From Chrysogorgia sp. JL179-B06 (Eukaryota > Cnidaria > Anthozoa > Scleralcyonacea > Chrysogorgiidae), in NCBI GenBank assembly GCA_035772405.1, contig JAYKKM010000351.1, positions 1,594,501-1,658,500 on the forward strand: a stretch of 64,000 bases of DNA, given 5' to 3'. This document shows positions 21,475 through 32,488 of the stretch, in pieces. How positions within the stretch are numbered: the stretch's first letter is position 1; every line of letters starts with the position of its first letter. The position numbers and the translations under genes were made by a program. The notes beneath the pieces are model-generated. The model ran no database searches. It was not told the DNA's origin and saw only the letters and a program-made list of their open reading frames with translations.

Positions 21475-21885
21475 CTATAGATACCAGCCCTGGTCTCGCC
21501 ACCAAATTCACCAATAATGTTCATTTTTCTTTGCACAGGTTGAGTATAGCTTAGTCACTATTAATGCGAGCGCTGTTGTTTATTACCTGCTACATAGGAA
21601 GCAATGCAACTCCTGTAAAACTTACTTGTGTTACAATCCTCTTTTCTGGATTTTTTATTCGTGTTATTTGTAATTTTGTCCTGTGGAAAGCTGTATTTTC
21701 GTTTGCGTCTCGTTGCTTTCAGTGGACTAAAATTAAAATTATAAAAAAATATATGTGAAGTAGAGTTGACGAGACAGGAATTACTGCCATTATATATTAA
21801 AAAGGTAAATTTTATATTTGATTAGATATAAGATGAAAAGGAGAAATAAGAGAACTTCAATGTGTAGAACAATACTTAAGTAACA
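21475..21885. other. Non-coding; left arm of an inverted repeat
   Basis: GGAGAAATAAGAGAACTTCA (21840) to the hAT target is mirrored beyond the hAT at 25405-25468, so the hAT sits inside an older palindromic element. Confidence 0.5.
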
Positions 21886-21893
21886 CTACTTAC

Positions 21894-24800
21894 CAGTGGC
21901 GGCGGAAGATGTTTTATATTGGGGGGGCTAATTCACAAAGAAAATCGTGGCAGGGGCGTGGCATTCTGACCTTCCTGCAAAATTTCAGAGAGTTAAAAAA
22001 ATTAAGTGAAATTTTAGATCGTTCATTTTATTAATAAGTAAATGTATAACATAGAATAAAATGTAATATATTAATATATATTAAATATATTAATATATTA
22101 ATATATTATATATTAATATATTAAGCAATAATTAAACTGAAAATCATTATTCTAGTTCCAAAGTGAGTAATGAACGCTGTTAAGGTGTATGCGCACAATA
22201 TGAAAATGTTCCATAAATATAGAAACAAAACATCATAGAACATTTATTTAGTACTATTCGTATATCGTTTACAAATTTTAAAAGTTGCCAAAGAATGCTT
22301 TGCGTCGGCTGTTTGCTTCGGTAAAATCTCTTGCAATACTGACGAGATCAAGGTCATCCGTTCTTTGCTTATGGGTGTGCAGCAGTATGACATGGTTGAG
22401 CCTTTTTTGGGTCATGGTTGAACGCAGGTAATTCTTCAAGCGTCGAAGTGAAGAGAAAGTTCTTTCTGCTGTTGCCGACGACATGGGGATGGTTAGGTAC
22501 ACTCTCAGGAGGCGGTCAACTTCACTTAACATATTTTTAGCAAACCTGCAAGTGCTCATCACTTCACATATGGTATTGATGGACGTAACTCTCTTTATCC
22601 CCATTTGGTGTAGCTCGTTGGCCGTCTTGAGAAGGTCTGGAAGCATTGGCAGTTGCACTGCGAGGCGGTCAAATTTCAAATCCGTTGCATACGTATTCAC
22701 GAAGGTTTCAGAAAACTGGACGTTTTTACCATTACAGGATTCCACAAGTACTCTCTCGATCTCTTGGAGGGTCTTGAATGAGTTCTGATCAAATCTCCGC
22801 TCTAACTCAGTAGCGAGTAGATCCAAAACTTCGAAGTACTGTTTCCTGTAGTACTCTTGTGGCGTAGCAAAATGATGATTGGACGCACCATCATCGATTC
22901 TCCGTGGGATTCGTCTTTGTCTTGGTAGTGTTGGAGGTTGGGTAAGATCTTCGGCTTCTTTGACCGTGTCACGATAGAAAGCCGTAAACAGCTCATCAGA
23001 TCTTTGCCTCTTAAGAAAATGCCCGGCTTGGGTAGCTGCAGAACAAGCTTCTTGTGCATTAATGTCACTGGTCTGCAATGTTCTAGACAATTGCTCCATT
23101 GCACTGAACACCATGAATGAGAGTTTCAGACCGAAGAATGTCTGAAAGTTATCCATCAGGGCCAACAAGCCAGATGCTTTTCTTGATGGTTCGTCGTTGG
23201 CATCTTCTCCAATCTTCTCCAACTCGGCGCAAACGACCACATAGTTCTTGATTATAGAATCAAGGGCACCCGTGCGAACAGTCCATCTTGTTGGACAAAG
23301 AGGCTTGATACCAGGAGTATCTAGAGCCATTTCCTTTTTCAAATTTTTGAAAAGGGCTAACCGCTTCGGCGAAGCACGAATTAGACTTGCTAATTCAGTT
23401 GCCAGGCTAAGAGCATCTCTAACACAACGACAACTTTTACTGCAGTCCTGCAGGCAAAGGTTCAAGGAATGTGCCAAACAATGCACATACAGTGCCTTTG
23501 GTTCTTCGTTGGTAATTCGTGTTGACACTCCAGAAAGATGGCCAGCCATGTTGGATGCACCGTCATAGGCCTGTCCACGACATTGAGCTAACTGCAAGTT
23601 ACAGCGTAGCAAGACGTCCTTCAGGGTCGAGGTAAGTGTTGAAGCATCGGTCATTTCGACTTCCACTAGGCCCACCAGATCTTCATTAATGCCGTAATTC
23701 TTGTCAACCCATCGCATGGAAACCCCTAGCTGCTCAGCACCACTTATATCTCTCGTTTCGTCAGCTATGAGGGCAAACCACTCTGCTTCATGGATATCCT
23801 GAAGAAGGTTTTTCAGTACTAGATGTGCCATCAACTGGATTATTTCGTTTGCGATATCGTGGGATTTGTATGAACTATGACTTAGCCATTCTTTCAGGAT
23901 AGGGACATCTTCAGCACGACACTTCAAAAGCTGCTGCAGGTTACCTTCTTCTTCTTTATGGCCTCTCACCCCCATTCCCTGCCGCATTAAATATCTCAAG
24001 GAGGAGAGTTGTGTAAGAAACGCTTGTCTTCGTGCCAGTTGTTCCTGCGCAATTTGCTGATTAATTTGGGCTGACACACTTGGCCGTTGAAGAGCATTAT
24101 ATTTCAGCACTGCCTCACGATGACTTTGGCTTCTTTCATGGTTTCCAAACTTTTTCGTAGCTTTTTTCCAGTTTTCGAATCCTCTGGCGGTAAAAGCATC
24201 TTCACTTTTCGTGCTAAAATTTAGCAAGTTTCTTGAGGCAGCAAAGCGGCAATAGAAGCAAAATGCCTTGTTTTCTGACACACAAAACGTCAACCAAGTA
24301 TGGTCAGCAAACCATTCTTTGCAAAAGGAACGGCTTTGAGCCCCCTGTACTTTCCTTGTTGCCGTTGAATAATTCATGTCTGGTTGATAGGGTTCAGTCA
24401 ATTCAGGAGCACAGCACATCCCATTGCATGGTGTTGGCCGACTTTGATTTTCTGCGTTCAGTTGGCTAGTAACTGCGTTTTCAGAAGGAAATTCCACTGA
24501 TCTGTACAAATAAATTCGGAAAGTATCAACTATTGACATGATGGCGATGACGCGTGTCAGTTTGTTGCATGATATGCATAAATCATAAATGCAGAAAATG
24601 CTTACCTGAACTCTTCAGTCTCCTCCAATTCCTCGATCTCACAACTAATATCATCAGATCTAAAGCTACTTTCGCTCTCCGCAAAACTGTCTGAATTTGA
24701 CAAAATTTCAGACTGTGTCTCGGCACAGACTGCACTTAAATCAGCTTCTTGAATTTTTTTTCGTTTTGGTGCTGGACGAGTAAAGAAGCTATCTAGTTTA

Positions 24801-25314
24801 GACTGCGCCATATTCTAGACATGTCTATTCTAGCGTAGCCTACGTCATAGTCTGTGAAATTTGAATTTTGAAATTCTAGCGTTGAGTGGTCAAATTTGCT
24901 CGATTTTCTCCCACTTGTGCGGGCGCAGATTGTGAGCGGTCAGCGGTGCGTGTATTTAATTACAGTACTTCAAGTAACTATTAACTAAGAGAAACAAACT
25001 TTTACAGAGTGTGTCCACTTTTGAATAGGGACAGTTGAAGCAGCGAAGTTTCAATTTGAGATGTTTTTCCGAATGTTTGGATAAAGTCAATATAAAGCGG
25101 AATTAAGGGATGGACAAAATCACAAAATTAAAAAATGGACGGGTTTATAGAAGAAGTTGTGGGGATTAAATTGGAGTTGGTTGGCCCAATGGTGGACGGA
25201 TATTTAAAAGACATTGGCAACGCTCTTTCTGAAAATATTGGGGGGGCTTAGCCCCCTCGTCTGAAATATTGGGGGGGCTGTAGCCCCCCTAGCCCCCCCC
25301 TTCCGCCGCCCTTG
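21894..25314 (-). mobile_element. Complete autonomous hAT transposon
   Basis: 3,421 bp with terminal inverted repeats CAGTGGCGGCGGAAG / CTTCCGCCGCCCTTG. It is flanked by identical 8-bp copies of CTACTTAC (21886-21893, 25315-25322). It carries one intact two-exon transposase gene on the minus strand. The ends hold G-rich tracts (GGGGGGGCT). The perfect target duplication and uninterrupted ORF point to a recent insertion. Confidence 0.92.
22278..24811 (-). CDS. hAT transposase (ZMYM1/DUF4371-like), 2 exons, intact
   Basis: Exons 24811-24606 and 24501-22278 join GT..AG in phase 2, giving 809 aa. Domains in order: an acidic N-terminus; a TTF-type zinc finger at about residues 127-200 (FCFYC...HERSQSH); a DUF4371/RNase H-like hAT core with catalytic Asp near 316 (LIADETRD) and near 382 (AYDGASNM); and a C-terminal hAT dimerisation block (IPMSSATAERTFSSLRRLKN). 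The family cuts and pastes DNA in the nucleus. The start is the Met at 24811 in a short first exon. An AATAAA signal lies at 22248-22243. Nothing in the sequence shows damage. A domesticated ZMYM-like gene is ruled out by its place inside terminal repeats with target duplications. Confidence 0.9.
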
Positions 25315-26051
25315 CTACTTACGTATATTCGTGGACGACGTTCAGACGATGTGTCTATCTGACCTGAAGAAGGAAACATCGTCCGAAACGTCGCCCATTA
25401 ATACACGTAAGTACTCTTACTTAAGTATTTTGCGACACATTGAGGTTCTCTTATTTCTCCTTTACATATTATATCCAGTTCTTTTGTAAACTTAGCAGCT
25501 TTCATATTATATTTGACTATACGAGTACGACTACGAGTACGAGATTCGACAATTTTGACGGCAATTTCTTACGCCATCTCGTGCTGACGTGATAAAGTCG
25601 TAGCCATCGTCCATTTGACTTTTGAGGAAAATCTCGTAGTCAAATGCACTATGATTATGACTTTCTACGTCAGCAATAGATGACACAGGCAATTGGCAAC
25701 AAACAAGACGAATCTCGATCAACAACGATAACAAACATCTGGCAATTCAAAAATATATGATAAACACAGTGAGCTAAAAGTGTTGTGCTGTGTAGGCAAT
25801 CTAGAAATACAAATATAATACTCTAAAAGGTTGGTGTAATGTCGAAATATTGTGTAGTAGGTCTAACGTTTCGAGCAAAAGCCAATAAAAAGTGAAACGT
25901 AAAATGAATAAAACGTAAAGATTCAATAATTATATATAATTATAATTATAATTATAATTTTATAATTATAAAATAAGTTATTTATTTGTTACTTAATTAT
26001 AATAATTATACTATATATAATATATACGTGTATTATATTACACATACACAA

Positions 26052-26083
<32 letters not shown>

Positions 26084-26086
26084 GTA
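25315..26086. other. Repeat flank, no gene
   Basis: Holds the hAT target copy and the mirrored arm (25405-25468). Then come a dispersed TACGAGTACGAG segment (25525-25640) and AT repeats. The 67-codon minus ORF at 25531 looks like a repeat by-product. Confidence 0.4.
25360..25396 (+). ncRNA. Hammerhead-like motif (CTGAAGA form)
   Basis: CTGAAGA, a 3-bp possible stem II (GGA/TCC), then GAAACGTC. The core consensus is kept. Stem I has mismatches, so activity is doubtful. Confidence 0.4.
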
Positions 26087-26132
26087 ACTACAGACGGTAC
26101 CGTTTCGGCCTTTTGGGCCTCATCAGTGTAGT
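26087..26132 (-). ncRNA. Type I hammerhead ribozyme, structurally complete
   Basis: Read on the minus strand: stem I ACTACA pairs with TGTAGT (6 bp). The core is CTGATGA. Stem II is GGCC-CAAAA-GGCC (4 bp). GAAA follows; stem III is ACGG-TA-CCGT (4 bp, 2-nt loop). The cleavage triplet is GUC, with cut after 26093. All invariant residues of the core are present. Hammerheads of this kind are known from Penelope-like retroelements, where they are proposed to process element RNA. It lies ~130 bp beyond the 3' end of the minus-strand Penelope copy, next to an (AT)n tract. Confidence 0.8.
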
Positions 26133-26143
26133 GCTGCTGAGCA

Positions 26144-26144
<1 letters not shown>

Positions 26145-26212
<68 letters not shown>

Positions 26213-26225
26213 ATATATATAATAA
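26145..26225. repeat. (AT)n microsatellite
   Basis: AT dinucleotides between the hammerhead and the Penelope 3' end. Confidence 0.9.
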
Positions 26226-26308
26226 AAAAGTAGAGTGCTGCGTAGACAGTGTTTTGAATGTATAGCAAAGTGAAAAGGTGGTAAACTGCCAAGAATTTAG
26301 TGACGAGA

Positions 26309-26343
26309 TACTGACGTTTCGAGCGGAGCCCTTCATCAGAGTA
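26309..26343 (-). ncRNA. Hammerhead-like motif of the Penelope 3' region
   Basis: TACT-CTGATGA-A-GGGC-TCC-GCTC-GAAA-CGTC-AGTA. Stem I is 4 bp, stem II 4 bp with one G-U and a bulged A, and stem III only 2 bp with no loop. The minimal stem III matches what is described for Penelope hammerheads, which may act as dimers. Confidence 0.6.
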
Positions 26344-26669
26344 AGACGAGATGAAATGAAATAAATAGGGCTTATATATGCCAAAAGGGTGTCACAAGTA
26401 GAAAGTAGCCAATCAAATGCACGGGAGATAAACAAACTAATAATTAATGAGATGGGAAACGTTAGATCATTTGCTATTTTTAACAGTCGATCAGCAAGCA
26501 GACTGAGGGGGCGGGAGAAATGACAGGTCCAATATTCAAGGGGATTAGGCGATAATATTAGCATAAGAAACAAAAACTTGAAAAGGAATGAAAATGCATA
26601 CGCGAATAATAAAAAATTAATAATAATAAAGGTTCCAAGTAAACTAAAATAACCAAAACTTGTAGGAAA

Positions 26670-28556
26670 TTAAATAAAAGAAAAACGTTCGTTAAGACCA
26701 AGAGGATGTGTGGTGCCAAGTTTAAAAATGAGACGCTTCTCTTGTCGCTTGCGGTTATCGTTGCCACCGGAGATGGGAAGGATGGCACAGACTTTCATGT
26801 CTGAAACCAAATGGTTGGAGCTGTTGAAATGGCGGGCTACAGGTTTGTCACCATCATTGATCCTCACGGAACGAAGATGTTCAGCAAACCTGTCTGAAAG
26901 ACGTCGCCCAGTTTCACCGATGTAGATTTTAGGGCATTTATCGCATGAAATGCAATAAATTATGTTGGTGGACGTGCATGAAAAAGCATGACGGATTGTG
27001 TGGTCGAATTTGGGGGCAGTAATAACTGTAGTGGGATTGAGAAAAGCGCATGTGTTACAGCGGGAACGGCCGCAAGAAAATGTTCCCGCTGGTGCCGAGG
27101 TATTTTGTTTAAGGGCACTATGTACTAAGGAGTCACGAATGTTTTTATTGCGGCGAAAAGATACCAAAGGGTTGTCGGTGAAAATGGCTGACGTCTCAGG
27201 ATCATTTTGTAAAATGTGAAAATTCCGATTAATAATATTTTTAACTTTAAAATTGAAAGGATGAAATGTTAGAACTAAAGGAATTTTATTGTTTGAAACT
27301 CGTTCCAAAGGTGTTTCAAGGGCGTCTAAACGGGGGACGAGAAAAACTTTCTGAACGGCGAGGTCTAAAAGGTTGGTAGGGTAACCACGTTGGACAAAAA
27401 AAGATCTCATTTCCATTGATTTGACTTGAAAATCTTGGTCGTCGCTACATAAGCGGCGAAGACGCAAGAATTGAGAGTAAGGGATGGATTGCTTAGTGTG
27501 GTTGGCATGAGAGGATGAAAATAGAAGATAACTATGGGAGTCAGTAGGCTTGTACGAGACCGACGTTTTCAGCGAATCACCATTAATCGAAATTAAAATA
27601 TCAAGGAACGACACAGAGGTCTCGCTGATTTCCCACGTGAACTTCAGAGCAGGATGAAAATCATCAACAAAGTTGATGAACTGCTCTAAAAGGACACGTG
27701 AACACGACGCTGTTCCTAAACAGTCATCGATAAATATTCCGAAAAAATCAGGCAAGGGACCCGTGTATTGTTCAAAGATCTGTTTTTCAACATAACCAAC
27801 AAATAAATTAGCATAGCTTGGACCCATTTTGGTGCCCATCGCAACACCACTTATTTGTTGATAATGTTCACCATCAAACGAAAAATTGTTAAGGGTAAGC
27901 ACTAGTTCTGCTAAGCGGAGTAACGTGGTTGTGGAGGGTTCTAAATTAGTGCGCTGATCAAAGAAAAACTTCAGAGCTTCAAGTCCATCACAATGGGGAA
28001 TGACGGTGTATAAGGACTTGACGTCCATCGTGAAAATAAATTTATCGGAACTACTGAAACGTAACTGGTCGAAAATTTGCAAGGCATGTTTAGTATCTTT
28101 GATATAAGAAGGCAACTTCTTAACCAAAGGATACATAACGTTGTCTAGAAAACTGGAAACGAGCTCGGTGGGGCAACTACAAGCGGAAACAATCGGCCTG
28201 CCAGGATTGTTAGGTTTATGGATTTTAGGTAGGAAATATATGACAGGCGTTCTGGGGGTTGTTAATATAAGGTTAGATGCAGAGGCAGGCAATTCACCGG
28301 CTTGGATGAAATTCTTGATGGTAGTTTTGACGGATTTTTGGTGAGATTGAGTGGGATCGGAATTCAACTTAGTATAAAAAATGGTGTCGCTGAGTTGACG
28401 AAGAGCCTCTTGTCGATACAAGTCCGCTCTCCAGACAACTACAGCGCCACCTTTGTCCGCAGGTTTTATGACAACGTCATTTCGGCATCGTAATGTATTC
28501 AAAGCTAGAAGCTCTTCTTTGTTAAGGTTATGAACTTGTTTTCTGCGCGGAGGTTG
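26670..28556 (-). CDS. Penelope reverse transcriptase-GIY-YIG endonuclease, N-truncated
   Basis: About 628 codons open. The apparent start at 28568 is a junction artefact. RT motifs (numbered from 28568): PADKGGAVVVW (~36-46); motif A FTMDVKSLY with Asp 182; motif B GVAMGTKMGPSYANLFVG (~241-258); motif C FFGIFIDDCL with the Asp pair 281-282. A Cys cluster CGRSRCNTC (499-507) and a GIY-YIG nuclease (NIIYCISC...KIYIGETGRR, ~535-556; ERR/H at 560-564) follow. Penelope elements copy RNA into DNA at nicked targets. Compared with family lengths, about 150-250 N-terminal residues are missing. All visible catalytic residues are kept, but the truncated copy should not be self-sufficient. Confidence 0.88.
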   Translation of the reverse strand, partial: QPPRRKQVHNLNKEELLALNTLRCRNDVVIKPADKGGAVVVWRADLYRQEALRQLSDTIFYTKLNSDPTQSHQKSVKTTIKNFIQAGELPASASNLILTTPRTPVIYFLPKIHKPNNPGRPIVSACSCPTELVSSFLDNVMYPLVKKLPSYIKDTKHALQIFDQLRFSSSDKFIFTMDVKSLYTVIPHCDGLEALKFFFDQRTNLEPSTTTLLRLAELVLTLNNFSFDGEHYQQISGVAMGTKMGPSYANLFVGYVEKQIFEQYTGPLPDFFGIFIDDCLGTASCSRVLLEQFINFVDDFHPALKFTWEISETSVSFLDILISINGDSLKTSVSYKPTDSHSYLLFSSSHANHTKQSIPYSQFLRLRRLCSDDQDFQVKSMEMRSFFVQRGYPTNLLDLAVQKVFLVPRLDALETPLERVSNNKIPLVLTFHPFNFKVKNIINRNFHILQNDPETSAIFTDNPLVSFRRNKNIRDSLVHSALKQNTSAPAGTFSCGRSRCNTCAFLNPTTVITAPKFDHTIRHAFSCTSTNIIYCISCDKCPKIYIGETGRRLSDRFAEHLRSVRINDGDKPVARHFNSSNHLVSDMKVCAILPISGGNDNRKRQEKRLIFKLGTTHPLGLNERFSFI

Positions 28557-28558
28557 CA

Positions 28559-29716
28559 ATGGGTCCAAGCTATGCTAATTTATTTGTTGGTTATGTTGAA
28601 AAACAGATCTTTGAACAATACACGGGTCCCTTGCCTGATTTTTTCGGAAGATTTATCGATGACTGTTTAGGAACAGCGTCGTGTTCACGTGTCCTTTTAG
28701 AGCAGTTCATCAACTTTGTTGATGATTTTCATCCTGCTCTGAAGTTCACGTGGGAAATCAGCGAGACCTCTGTGTCGTTCCTTGATATTTTAATTTCGAT
28801 TAATGGTGATTCGCTGAAAACGTCGGTCTCGTACAAGCCTACTGACTCCCATAGTTATCTTCTATTTTCATCCTCTCATGCCAACCACACTAAGCAATCC
28901 ATCCCTTACTCTCAATTCTTGCGTCTTCGCCGCTTATGTAGCGACGACCAAGATTTTCAAGTCAAATCAATGAAATGAGATCTTTTTTTGTCCAACGTGG
29001 TTACCCTACCAACCTTTTAGACCTCGCCGTTCAGAAAGTTTTTTCTCGTCCCCCGTTTAGACGCCCTTGAAACACCTTTGGAACGAGTTTCAAACAATAA
29101 AATTCCTTTAGTTCTAACATTTCATCCTTTCAATTTTAAAGTTAAAAATATTATTAATCGGAATTTTCACATTTTACAAAATGATCCTGAGACGTCAGCC
29201 ATTTTCACCGACAACCCTTTGGTATCTTTTCGCCGCAATAAAAACATTCGTGACTCCTTAGTACATAGTGCCCTTAAACAAAATACCTCGGCACCAGCGG
29301 GAACATTTTCTTGCGGCCGTTCCCGCTGTAACACATGCGCTTTTCTCAATCCCACTACAGTTATTACTGCCCCCAAATTCGACCACACAATCCGTCATGC
29401 TTTTTCATGCACGTCCACCAACATAATTTATTGCATTTCATGCGATAAATGCCCTAAAATCTACATCGGTGAAACTGGGCGACGTCTTTCAGACAGGTTT
29501 GCTGAACATCTTCGTTCCGTGAGGATCAATGATGGTGACAAACCTGTAGCCCGCCATTTCAACAGCTCCAACCATTTGGTTTCAGACATGAAAGTCTGTG
29601 CCATCCTTCCCATCTCCGGTGGCAACGATAACCGCAAGCGACAAGAGAAGCGTCTCATTTTTAAACTTGGCACCACACATCCTCTTGGTCTTAACGAACG
29701 TTTTTCTTTTATTTAA
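28559..29716 (+). pseudogene. Penelope RT C-terminal half and GIY-YIG, frameshifted
   Basis: Reads from MGPSYANLFVG to the stop after RFSFI. Against the minus copy it has one lost G near 28973 (premature stop at 28978) and one extra T near 29045, so the frame is broken between RT thumb and linker. Motif C reads GRFIDDC here against GIFIDDC in the minus copy. The GIY-YIG part (29078-29716) is open. Confidence 0.85.
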
Positions 29717-30042
29717 TTTCCTACAAGTTTTGGTTATTTTAGTTTACTTGGAACCTTTATTATTATTAATTTTTTATTATTCGCGTATGCATTTTCATTC
29801 CTTTTCAAGTTTTTGTTTCTTATGCTAATATTATCGCCTAATCCCCTTGAATATTGGACCTGTCATTTCTCCCGCCCCCTCAGTCTGCTTGCTGATCGAC
29901 TGTTAAAAATAGCAAATGATCTAACGTTTCCCATCTCATTAATTATTAGTTTGTTTATCTCCCGTGCATTTGATTGGCTACTTTCTACTTGTGACACCCT
30001 TTTGGCATATATAAGCCCTATTTATTTCATTTCATCTCGTCT

Positions 30043-30077
30043 TACTCTGATGAAGGGCTCCGCTCGAAACGTCAGTA
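30043..30077 (+). ncRNA. Hammerhead-like motif, plus copy
   Basis: Identical to the minus-copy motif (TACT-CTGATGA ... GAAACGTC-AGTA), in the mirrored position of the inverted pair. Confidence 0.6.
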
Positions 30078-30126
30078 TCTCGTCACTAAATTCTTGGCAG
30101 TTTACCACCTTTTCACTTTGCTATAT

Positions 30127-30616
30127 ATATAATATATATATATATATAAACAATATATATATATAATATTACGGAAATATGTGTTCTGATTGGCTAAAAG
30201 CCGTGATTTTACAACTATATAGAAGTATAGTACGGACATTTTCCCGCCAATAAAAAGTGAAACGTAAAATGAATAAAACGTAAAGATTCACTCTCTGATG
30301 AAGGGCTTTCGATCGAAATGTCAGAACTCATACACACTATTTCGGCAGTATACATGATAAATACTACTTTTGCCATAATTCTGTTATAAAAAATAATTAA
30401 ATTATAATTATATTTATAATAATAATTTAATATATTTTTATTAATAATAATTACTGATATTATAATTATAATTATAATTATAATTATAATTATAATTATA
30501 ATTATAATTATAATTATAATTATAATTTTATAATTATAAAATAAGTTATTTATTTGTTACTTAATTATAATAATTATACTATATATAATATATACGTGTA
30601 TTATATTACACATACA
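30127..30616. repeat. AT-rich repeats with a diverged hammerhead-like motif
   Basis: Short (AT)n, then a copy of GTTCTGATTGGCTAAAAG (30182). At 30291-30325 lies CTGATGAAGGGC...GAAATGTC, which keeps core bases but has a broken stem II. Then (TAATTA)n at 30460-30535. The block TAAAATAAGTTATTTATTTG repeats that at 25970. Confidence 0.6.
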
Positions 30617-30630
30617 CAAATATATATATA

Positions 30631-30710
<80 letters not shown>
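30617..30710. repeat. (AT)n microsatellite
   Basis: Long, nearly pure AT run. Confidence 0.9.
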
Positions 30711-30714
<4 letters not shown>

Positions 30715-31519
30715 ATATTACGGAAATATGTGTTCTGATTGGCTAAAAGCTGTGATTTTACAACTATATAGAAGTATAGTACCGACTTTTTCGCGCCAAA
30801 GTTTCTAAAACGTTTAAAAAGTTTGGAAATATAAAATTCTGACCTTTTAAAACAACATTCGTGTATTTGTTGTCGCAGAATTTCTTTTACTCTCACAATT
30901 CAGTCACAATACAATTGACAGTGATTTTTGCGTAAATAAGGAGAATTTAAATTTTCATGATTTTTACGGAACGTATTTCTAAGTTATACCTATTTTTAAA
31001 ATATGGTTTTGTAAAAGAAATAGAAAACATTTTCCAGTGTTCCCATACAGTTATAGAAACAAACTTTCACTCGTATTTTTATAACTGGAAACACGGAAAA
31101 TGTTTTCTATTTCTTAAATATAACACGTTTATTAAGTGACAGCATCACAGATTGGGAATGATTTTTTGATAGGTGATGACCGAAGATGCTTATCCAAGGT
31201 GACTCGTATCGATGGTGTATTATCATGGTGTATTTTATAACATATTTCTTTTCATAGTTCATAATTTTATAGTTAAATATTTGATCAACGAAAACAGCAA
31301 AAATAAAAAAATACTTAAATGAACTTTTTTACTAACCTTGTTTGTTTGAGATAATGTTCCAACTCTGGTGCATTTGTTTTACATTCTTAAACAAATTCAT
31401 GAAAAATATTTGAGTTTTTGAACAGCTACAGAGCGAAGTAAAATTATTTCCCTAAATATATGCCAATAGCAATACATTTATTAGAACACAATAGTAATAG
31501 TGATAGTTTAATAATGGTA
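30711..31519. other. Non-coding; dispersed foldback piece
   Basis: 30715-30850 repeats the ATATGTGTTCTGATTGGC family. 31020-31115 is an inverted ATAGAAA...TTTCACTCGT / GGAAAATGTTTTCTATTT unit like 55150-55345. No gene. Confidence 0.45.
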
Positions 31520-31658
31520 ACGGTCATGGTCATAATCACGGTCATGGTCATAGTCACGTTATTGTATTCATGGTCATGGTCATGATCATGGTCATCGTCG
31601 TAGTCATCGTCGTAGTTATGGTCATGGTCATGGTCATGGTCATGGTCATGGTCAACCT
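31520..31658. repeat. (GGTCAT)n microsatellite
   Basis: Imperfect then perfect hexamer repeats of GGTCAT with TCGTCG interruptions. Confidence 0.85.
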
Positions 31659-32402
31659 TTGTCCATTATTTCCTCAGGGCTATCGTATGAAGCTATATAG
31701 TCTATGCTTCGAAATGCAGTATAGGAATTGCAGTTCACTTGGTAAAATATGCCAGTTTTTGCTGGTGAAAATGCTAGAAAATCCTACAAAATATGGGACT
31801 GATGGGGTCTGGACAATGTTTTTAAGTAAGATGAATATTTCGCTTCGTATTTTTGTGGTGTAAATATCTTGGCACGATATCGCTCCTTTCCACCCGAAAT
31901 AAATTAATAGTGAAATTATCAAAAAGTGACGTGCGTTGATTGTATTGTCATCATACACTGACCTAGACAAGTTCATATACTTTCGTACATCCTATGTTGT
32001 TCTATTCATCTTCGGTGACATTTTTGGGTGAGTTTTCCATGCAATTGGTTATATTTTGAAGTTCGTTTCAATAATTAGATACCGACTAGTTTCAAGTGTT
32101 GTGCCTCTTTGATTAACATGATTTATTTGGCTGTGAGCGAAGAATTAGCTGATATTTCTTGTTGAGAATTTTGACTATTTTGCCTGATATTTTGGAAGCA
32201 CCTTGAATGGAAACCATTGCGAACAAGTACAGGAAAAATACCAGCGTGCTCCATCGGGAAATAAAGACCGCGCTACCACTTCCCAATCAATTAGCCGTTC
32301 ATATATACAAAATATTCGTGATAATTATTCTTTATTGTGTCTTTTATATTGCATTGGTCGAACGTTTTATTTAATAAAAATAAACAATAGCATAGTTTTT
32401 AC
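31659..32402. other. Intron sequence, no feature seen
   Basis: Lies between exons B and C of the unknown gene. ORFs here show no family resemblance. Confidence 0.4.
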
Positions 32403-32488
32403 CTGCTAAGTTAAATGATTCGATTAAGGTTGTGATAGCTGACCTTGAATCGGATGAGCTCTTTCTGAGATCATTATCAATCACTTTC
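32403..32488 (-). CDS. Unknown host gene, exon B
   Basis: 86 nt between acceptor CATCTATTTATAG and donor GTAAAA. The frame enters in phase 2 and leaves in phase 1: KVIDNDLRKSSSDSRSAITT, then LIESFNLA. Exon A before it ends AT, giving Met with the first G here. Exon C after it completes an Asp. No domain recognised. The serine-rich head and a short amphipathic segment are all that can be said. Confidence 0.5.

Larger units (their letters stand above)
26261..28557 (-). mobile_element. Penelope-like element copy, 5'-truncated (minus)
   Basis: Contains the ORF 26670-28556, a 3' UTR and a hammerhead-like motif. Its 26261-27828 portion is an inverted duplicate of 28557-30126. The 5' end stops abruptly at the junction near 28557, so the N-terminus of the ORF is missing. 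Confidence 0.85.
28557..30126 (+). mobile_element. Penelope-like element copy, 5'-truncated (plus)
   Basis: Starts at RT motif B (GGGTCCAAGCTATGC) immediately next to the 5' end of the minus copy, in opposite orientation. It is nearly identical to the minus copy through the 3' UTR to TTTGCTATA at 30126. Head-to-head truncated pairs are a known habit of Penelope elements. Confidence 0.85.

Noticed and set aside
28559..28978. Independent plus-strand gene starting MGPSYAN
   Set aside because: It is the motif B-onward part of the Penelope RT, cut at the inversion junction. The Met is internal.
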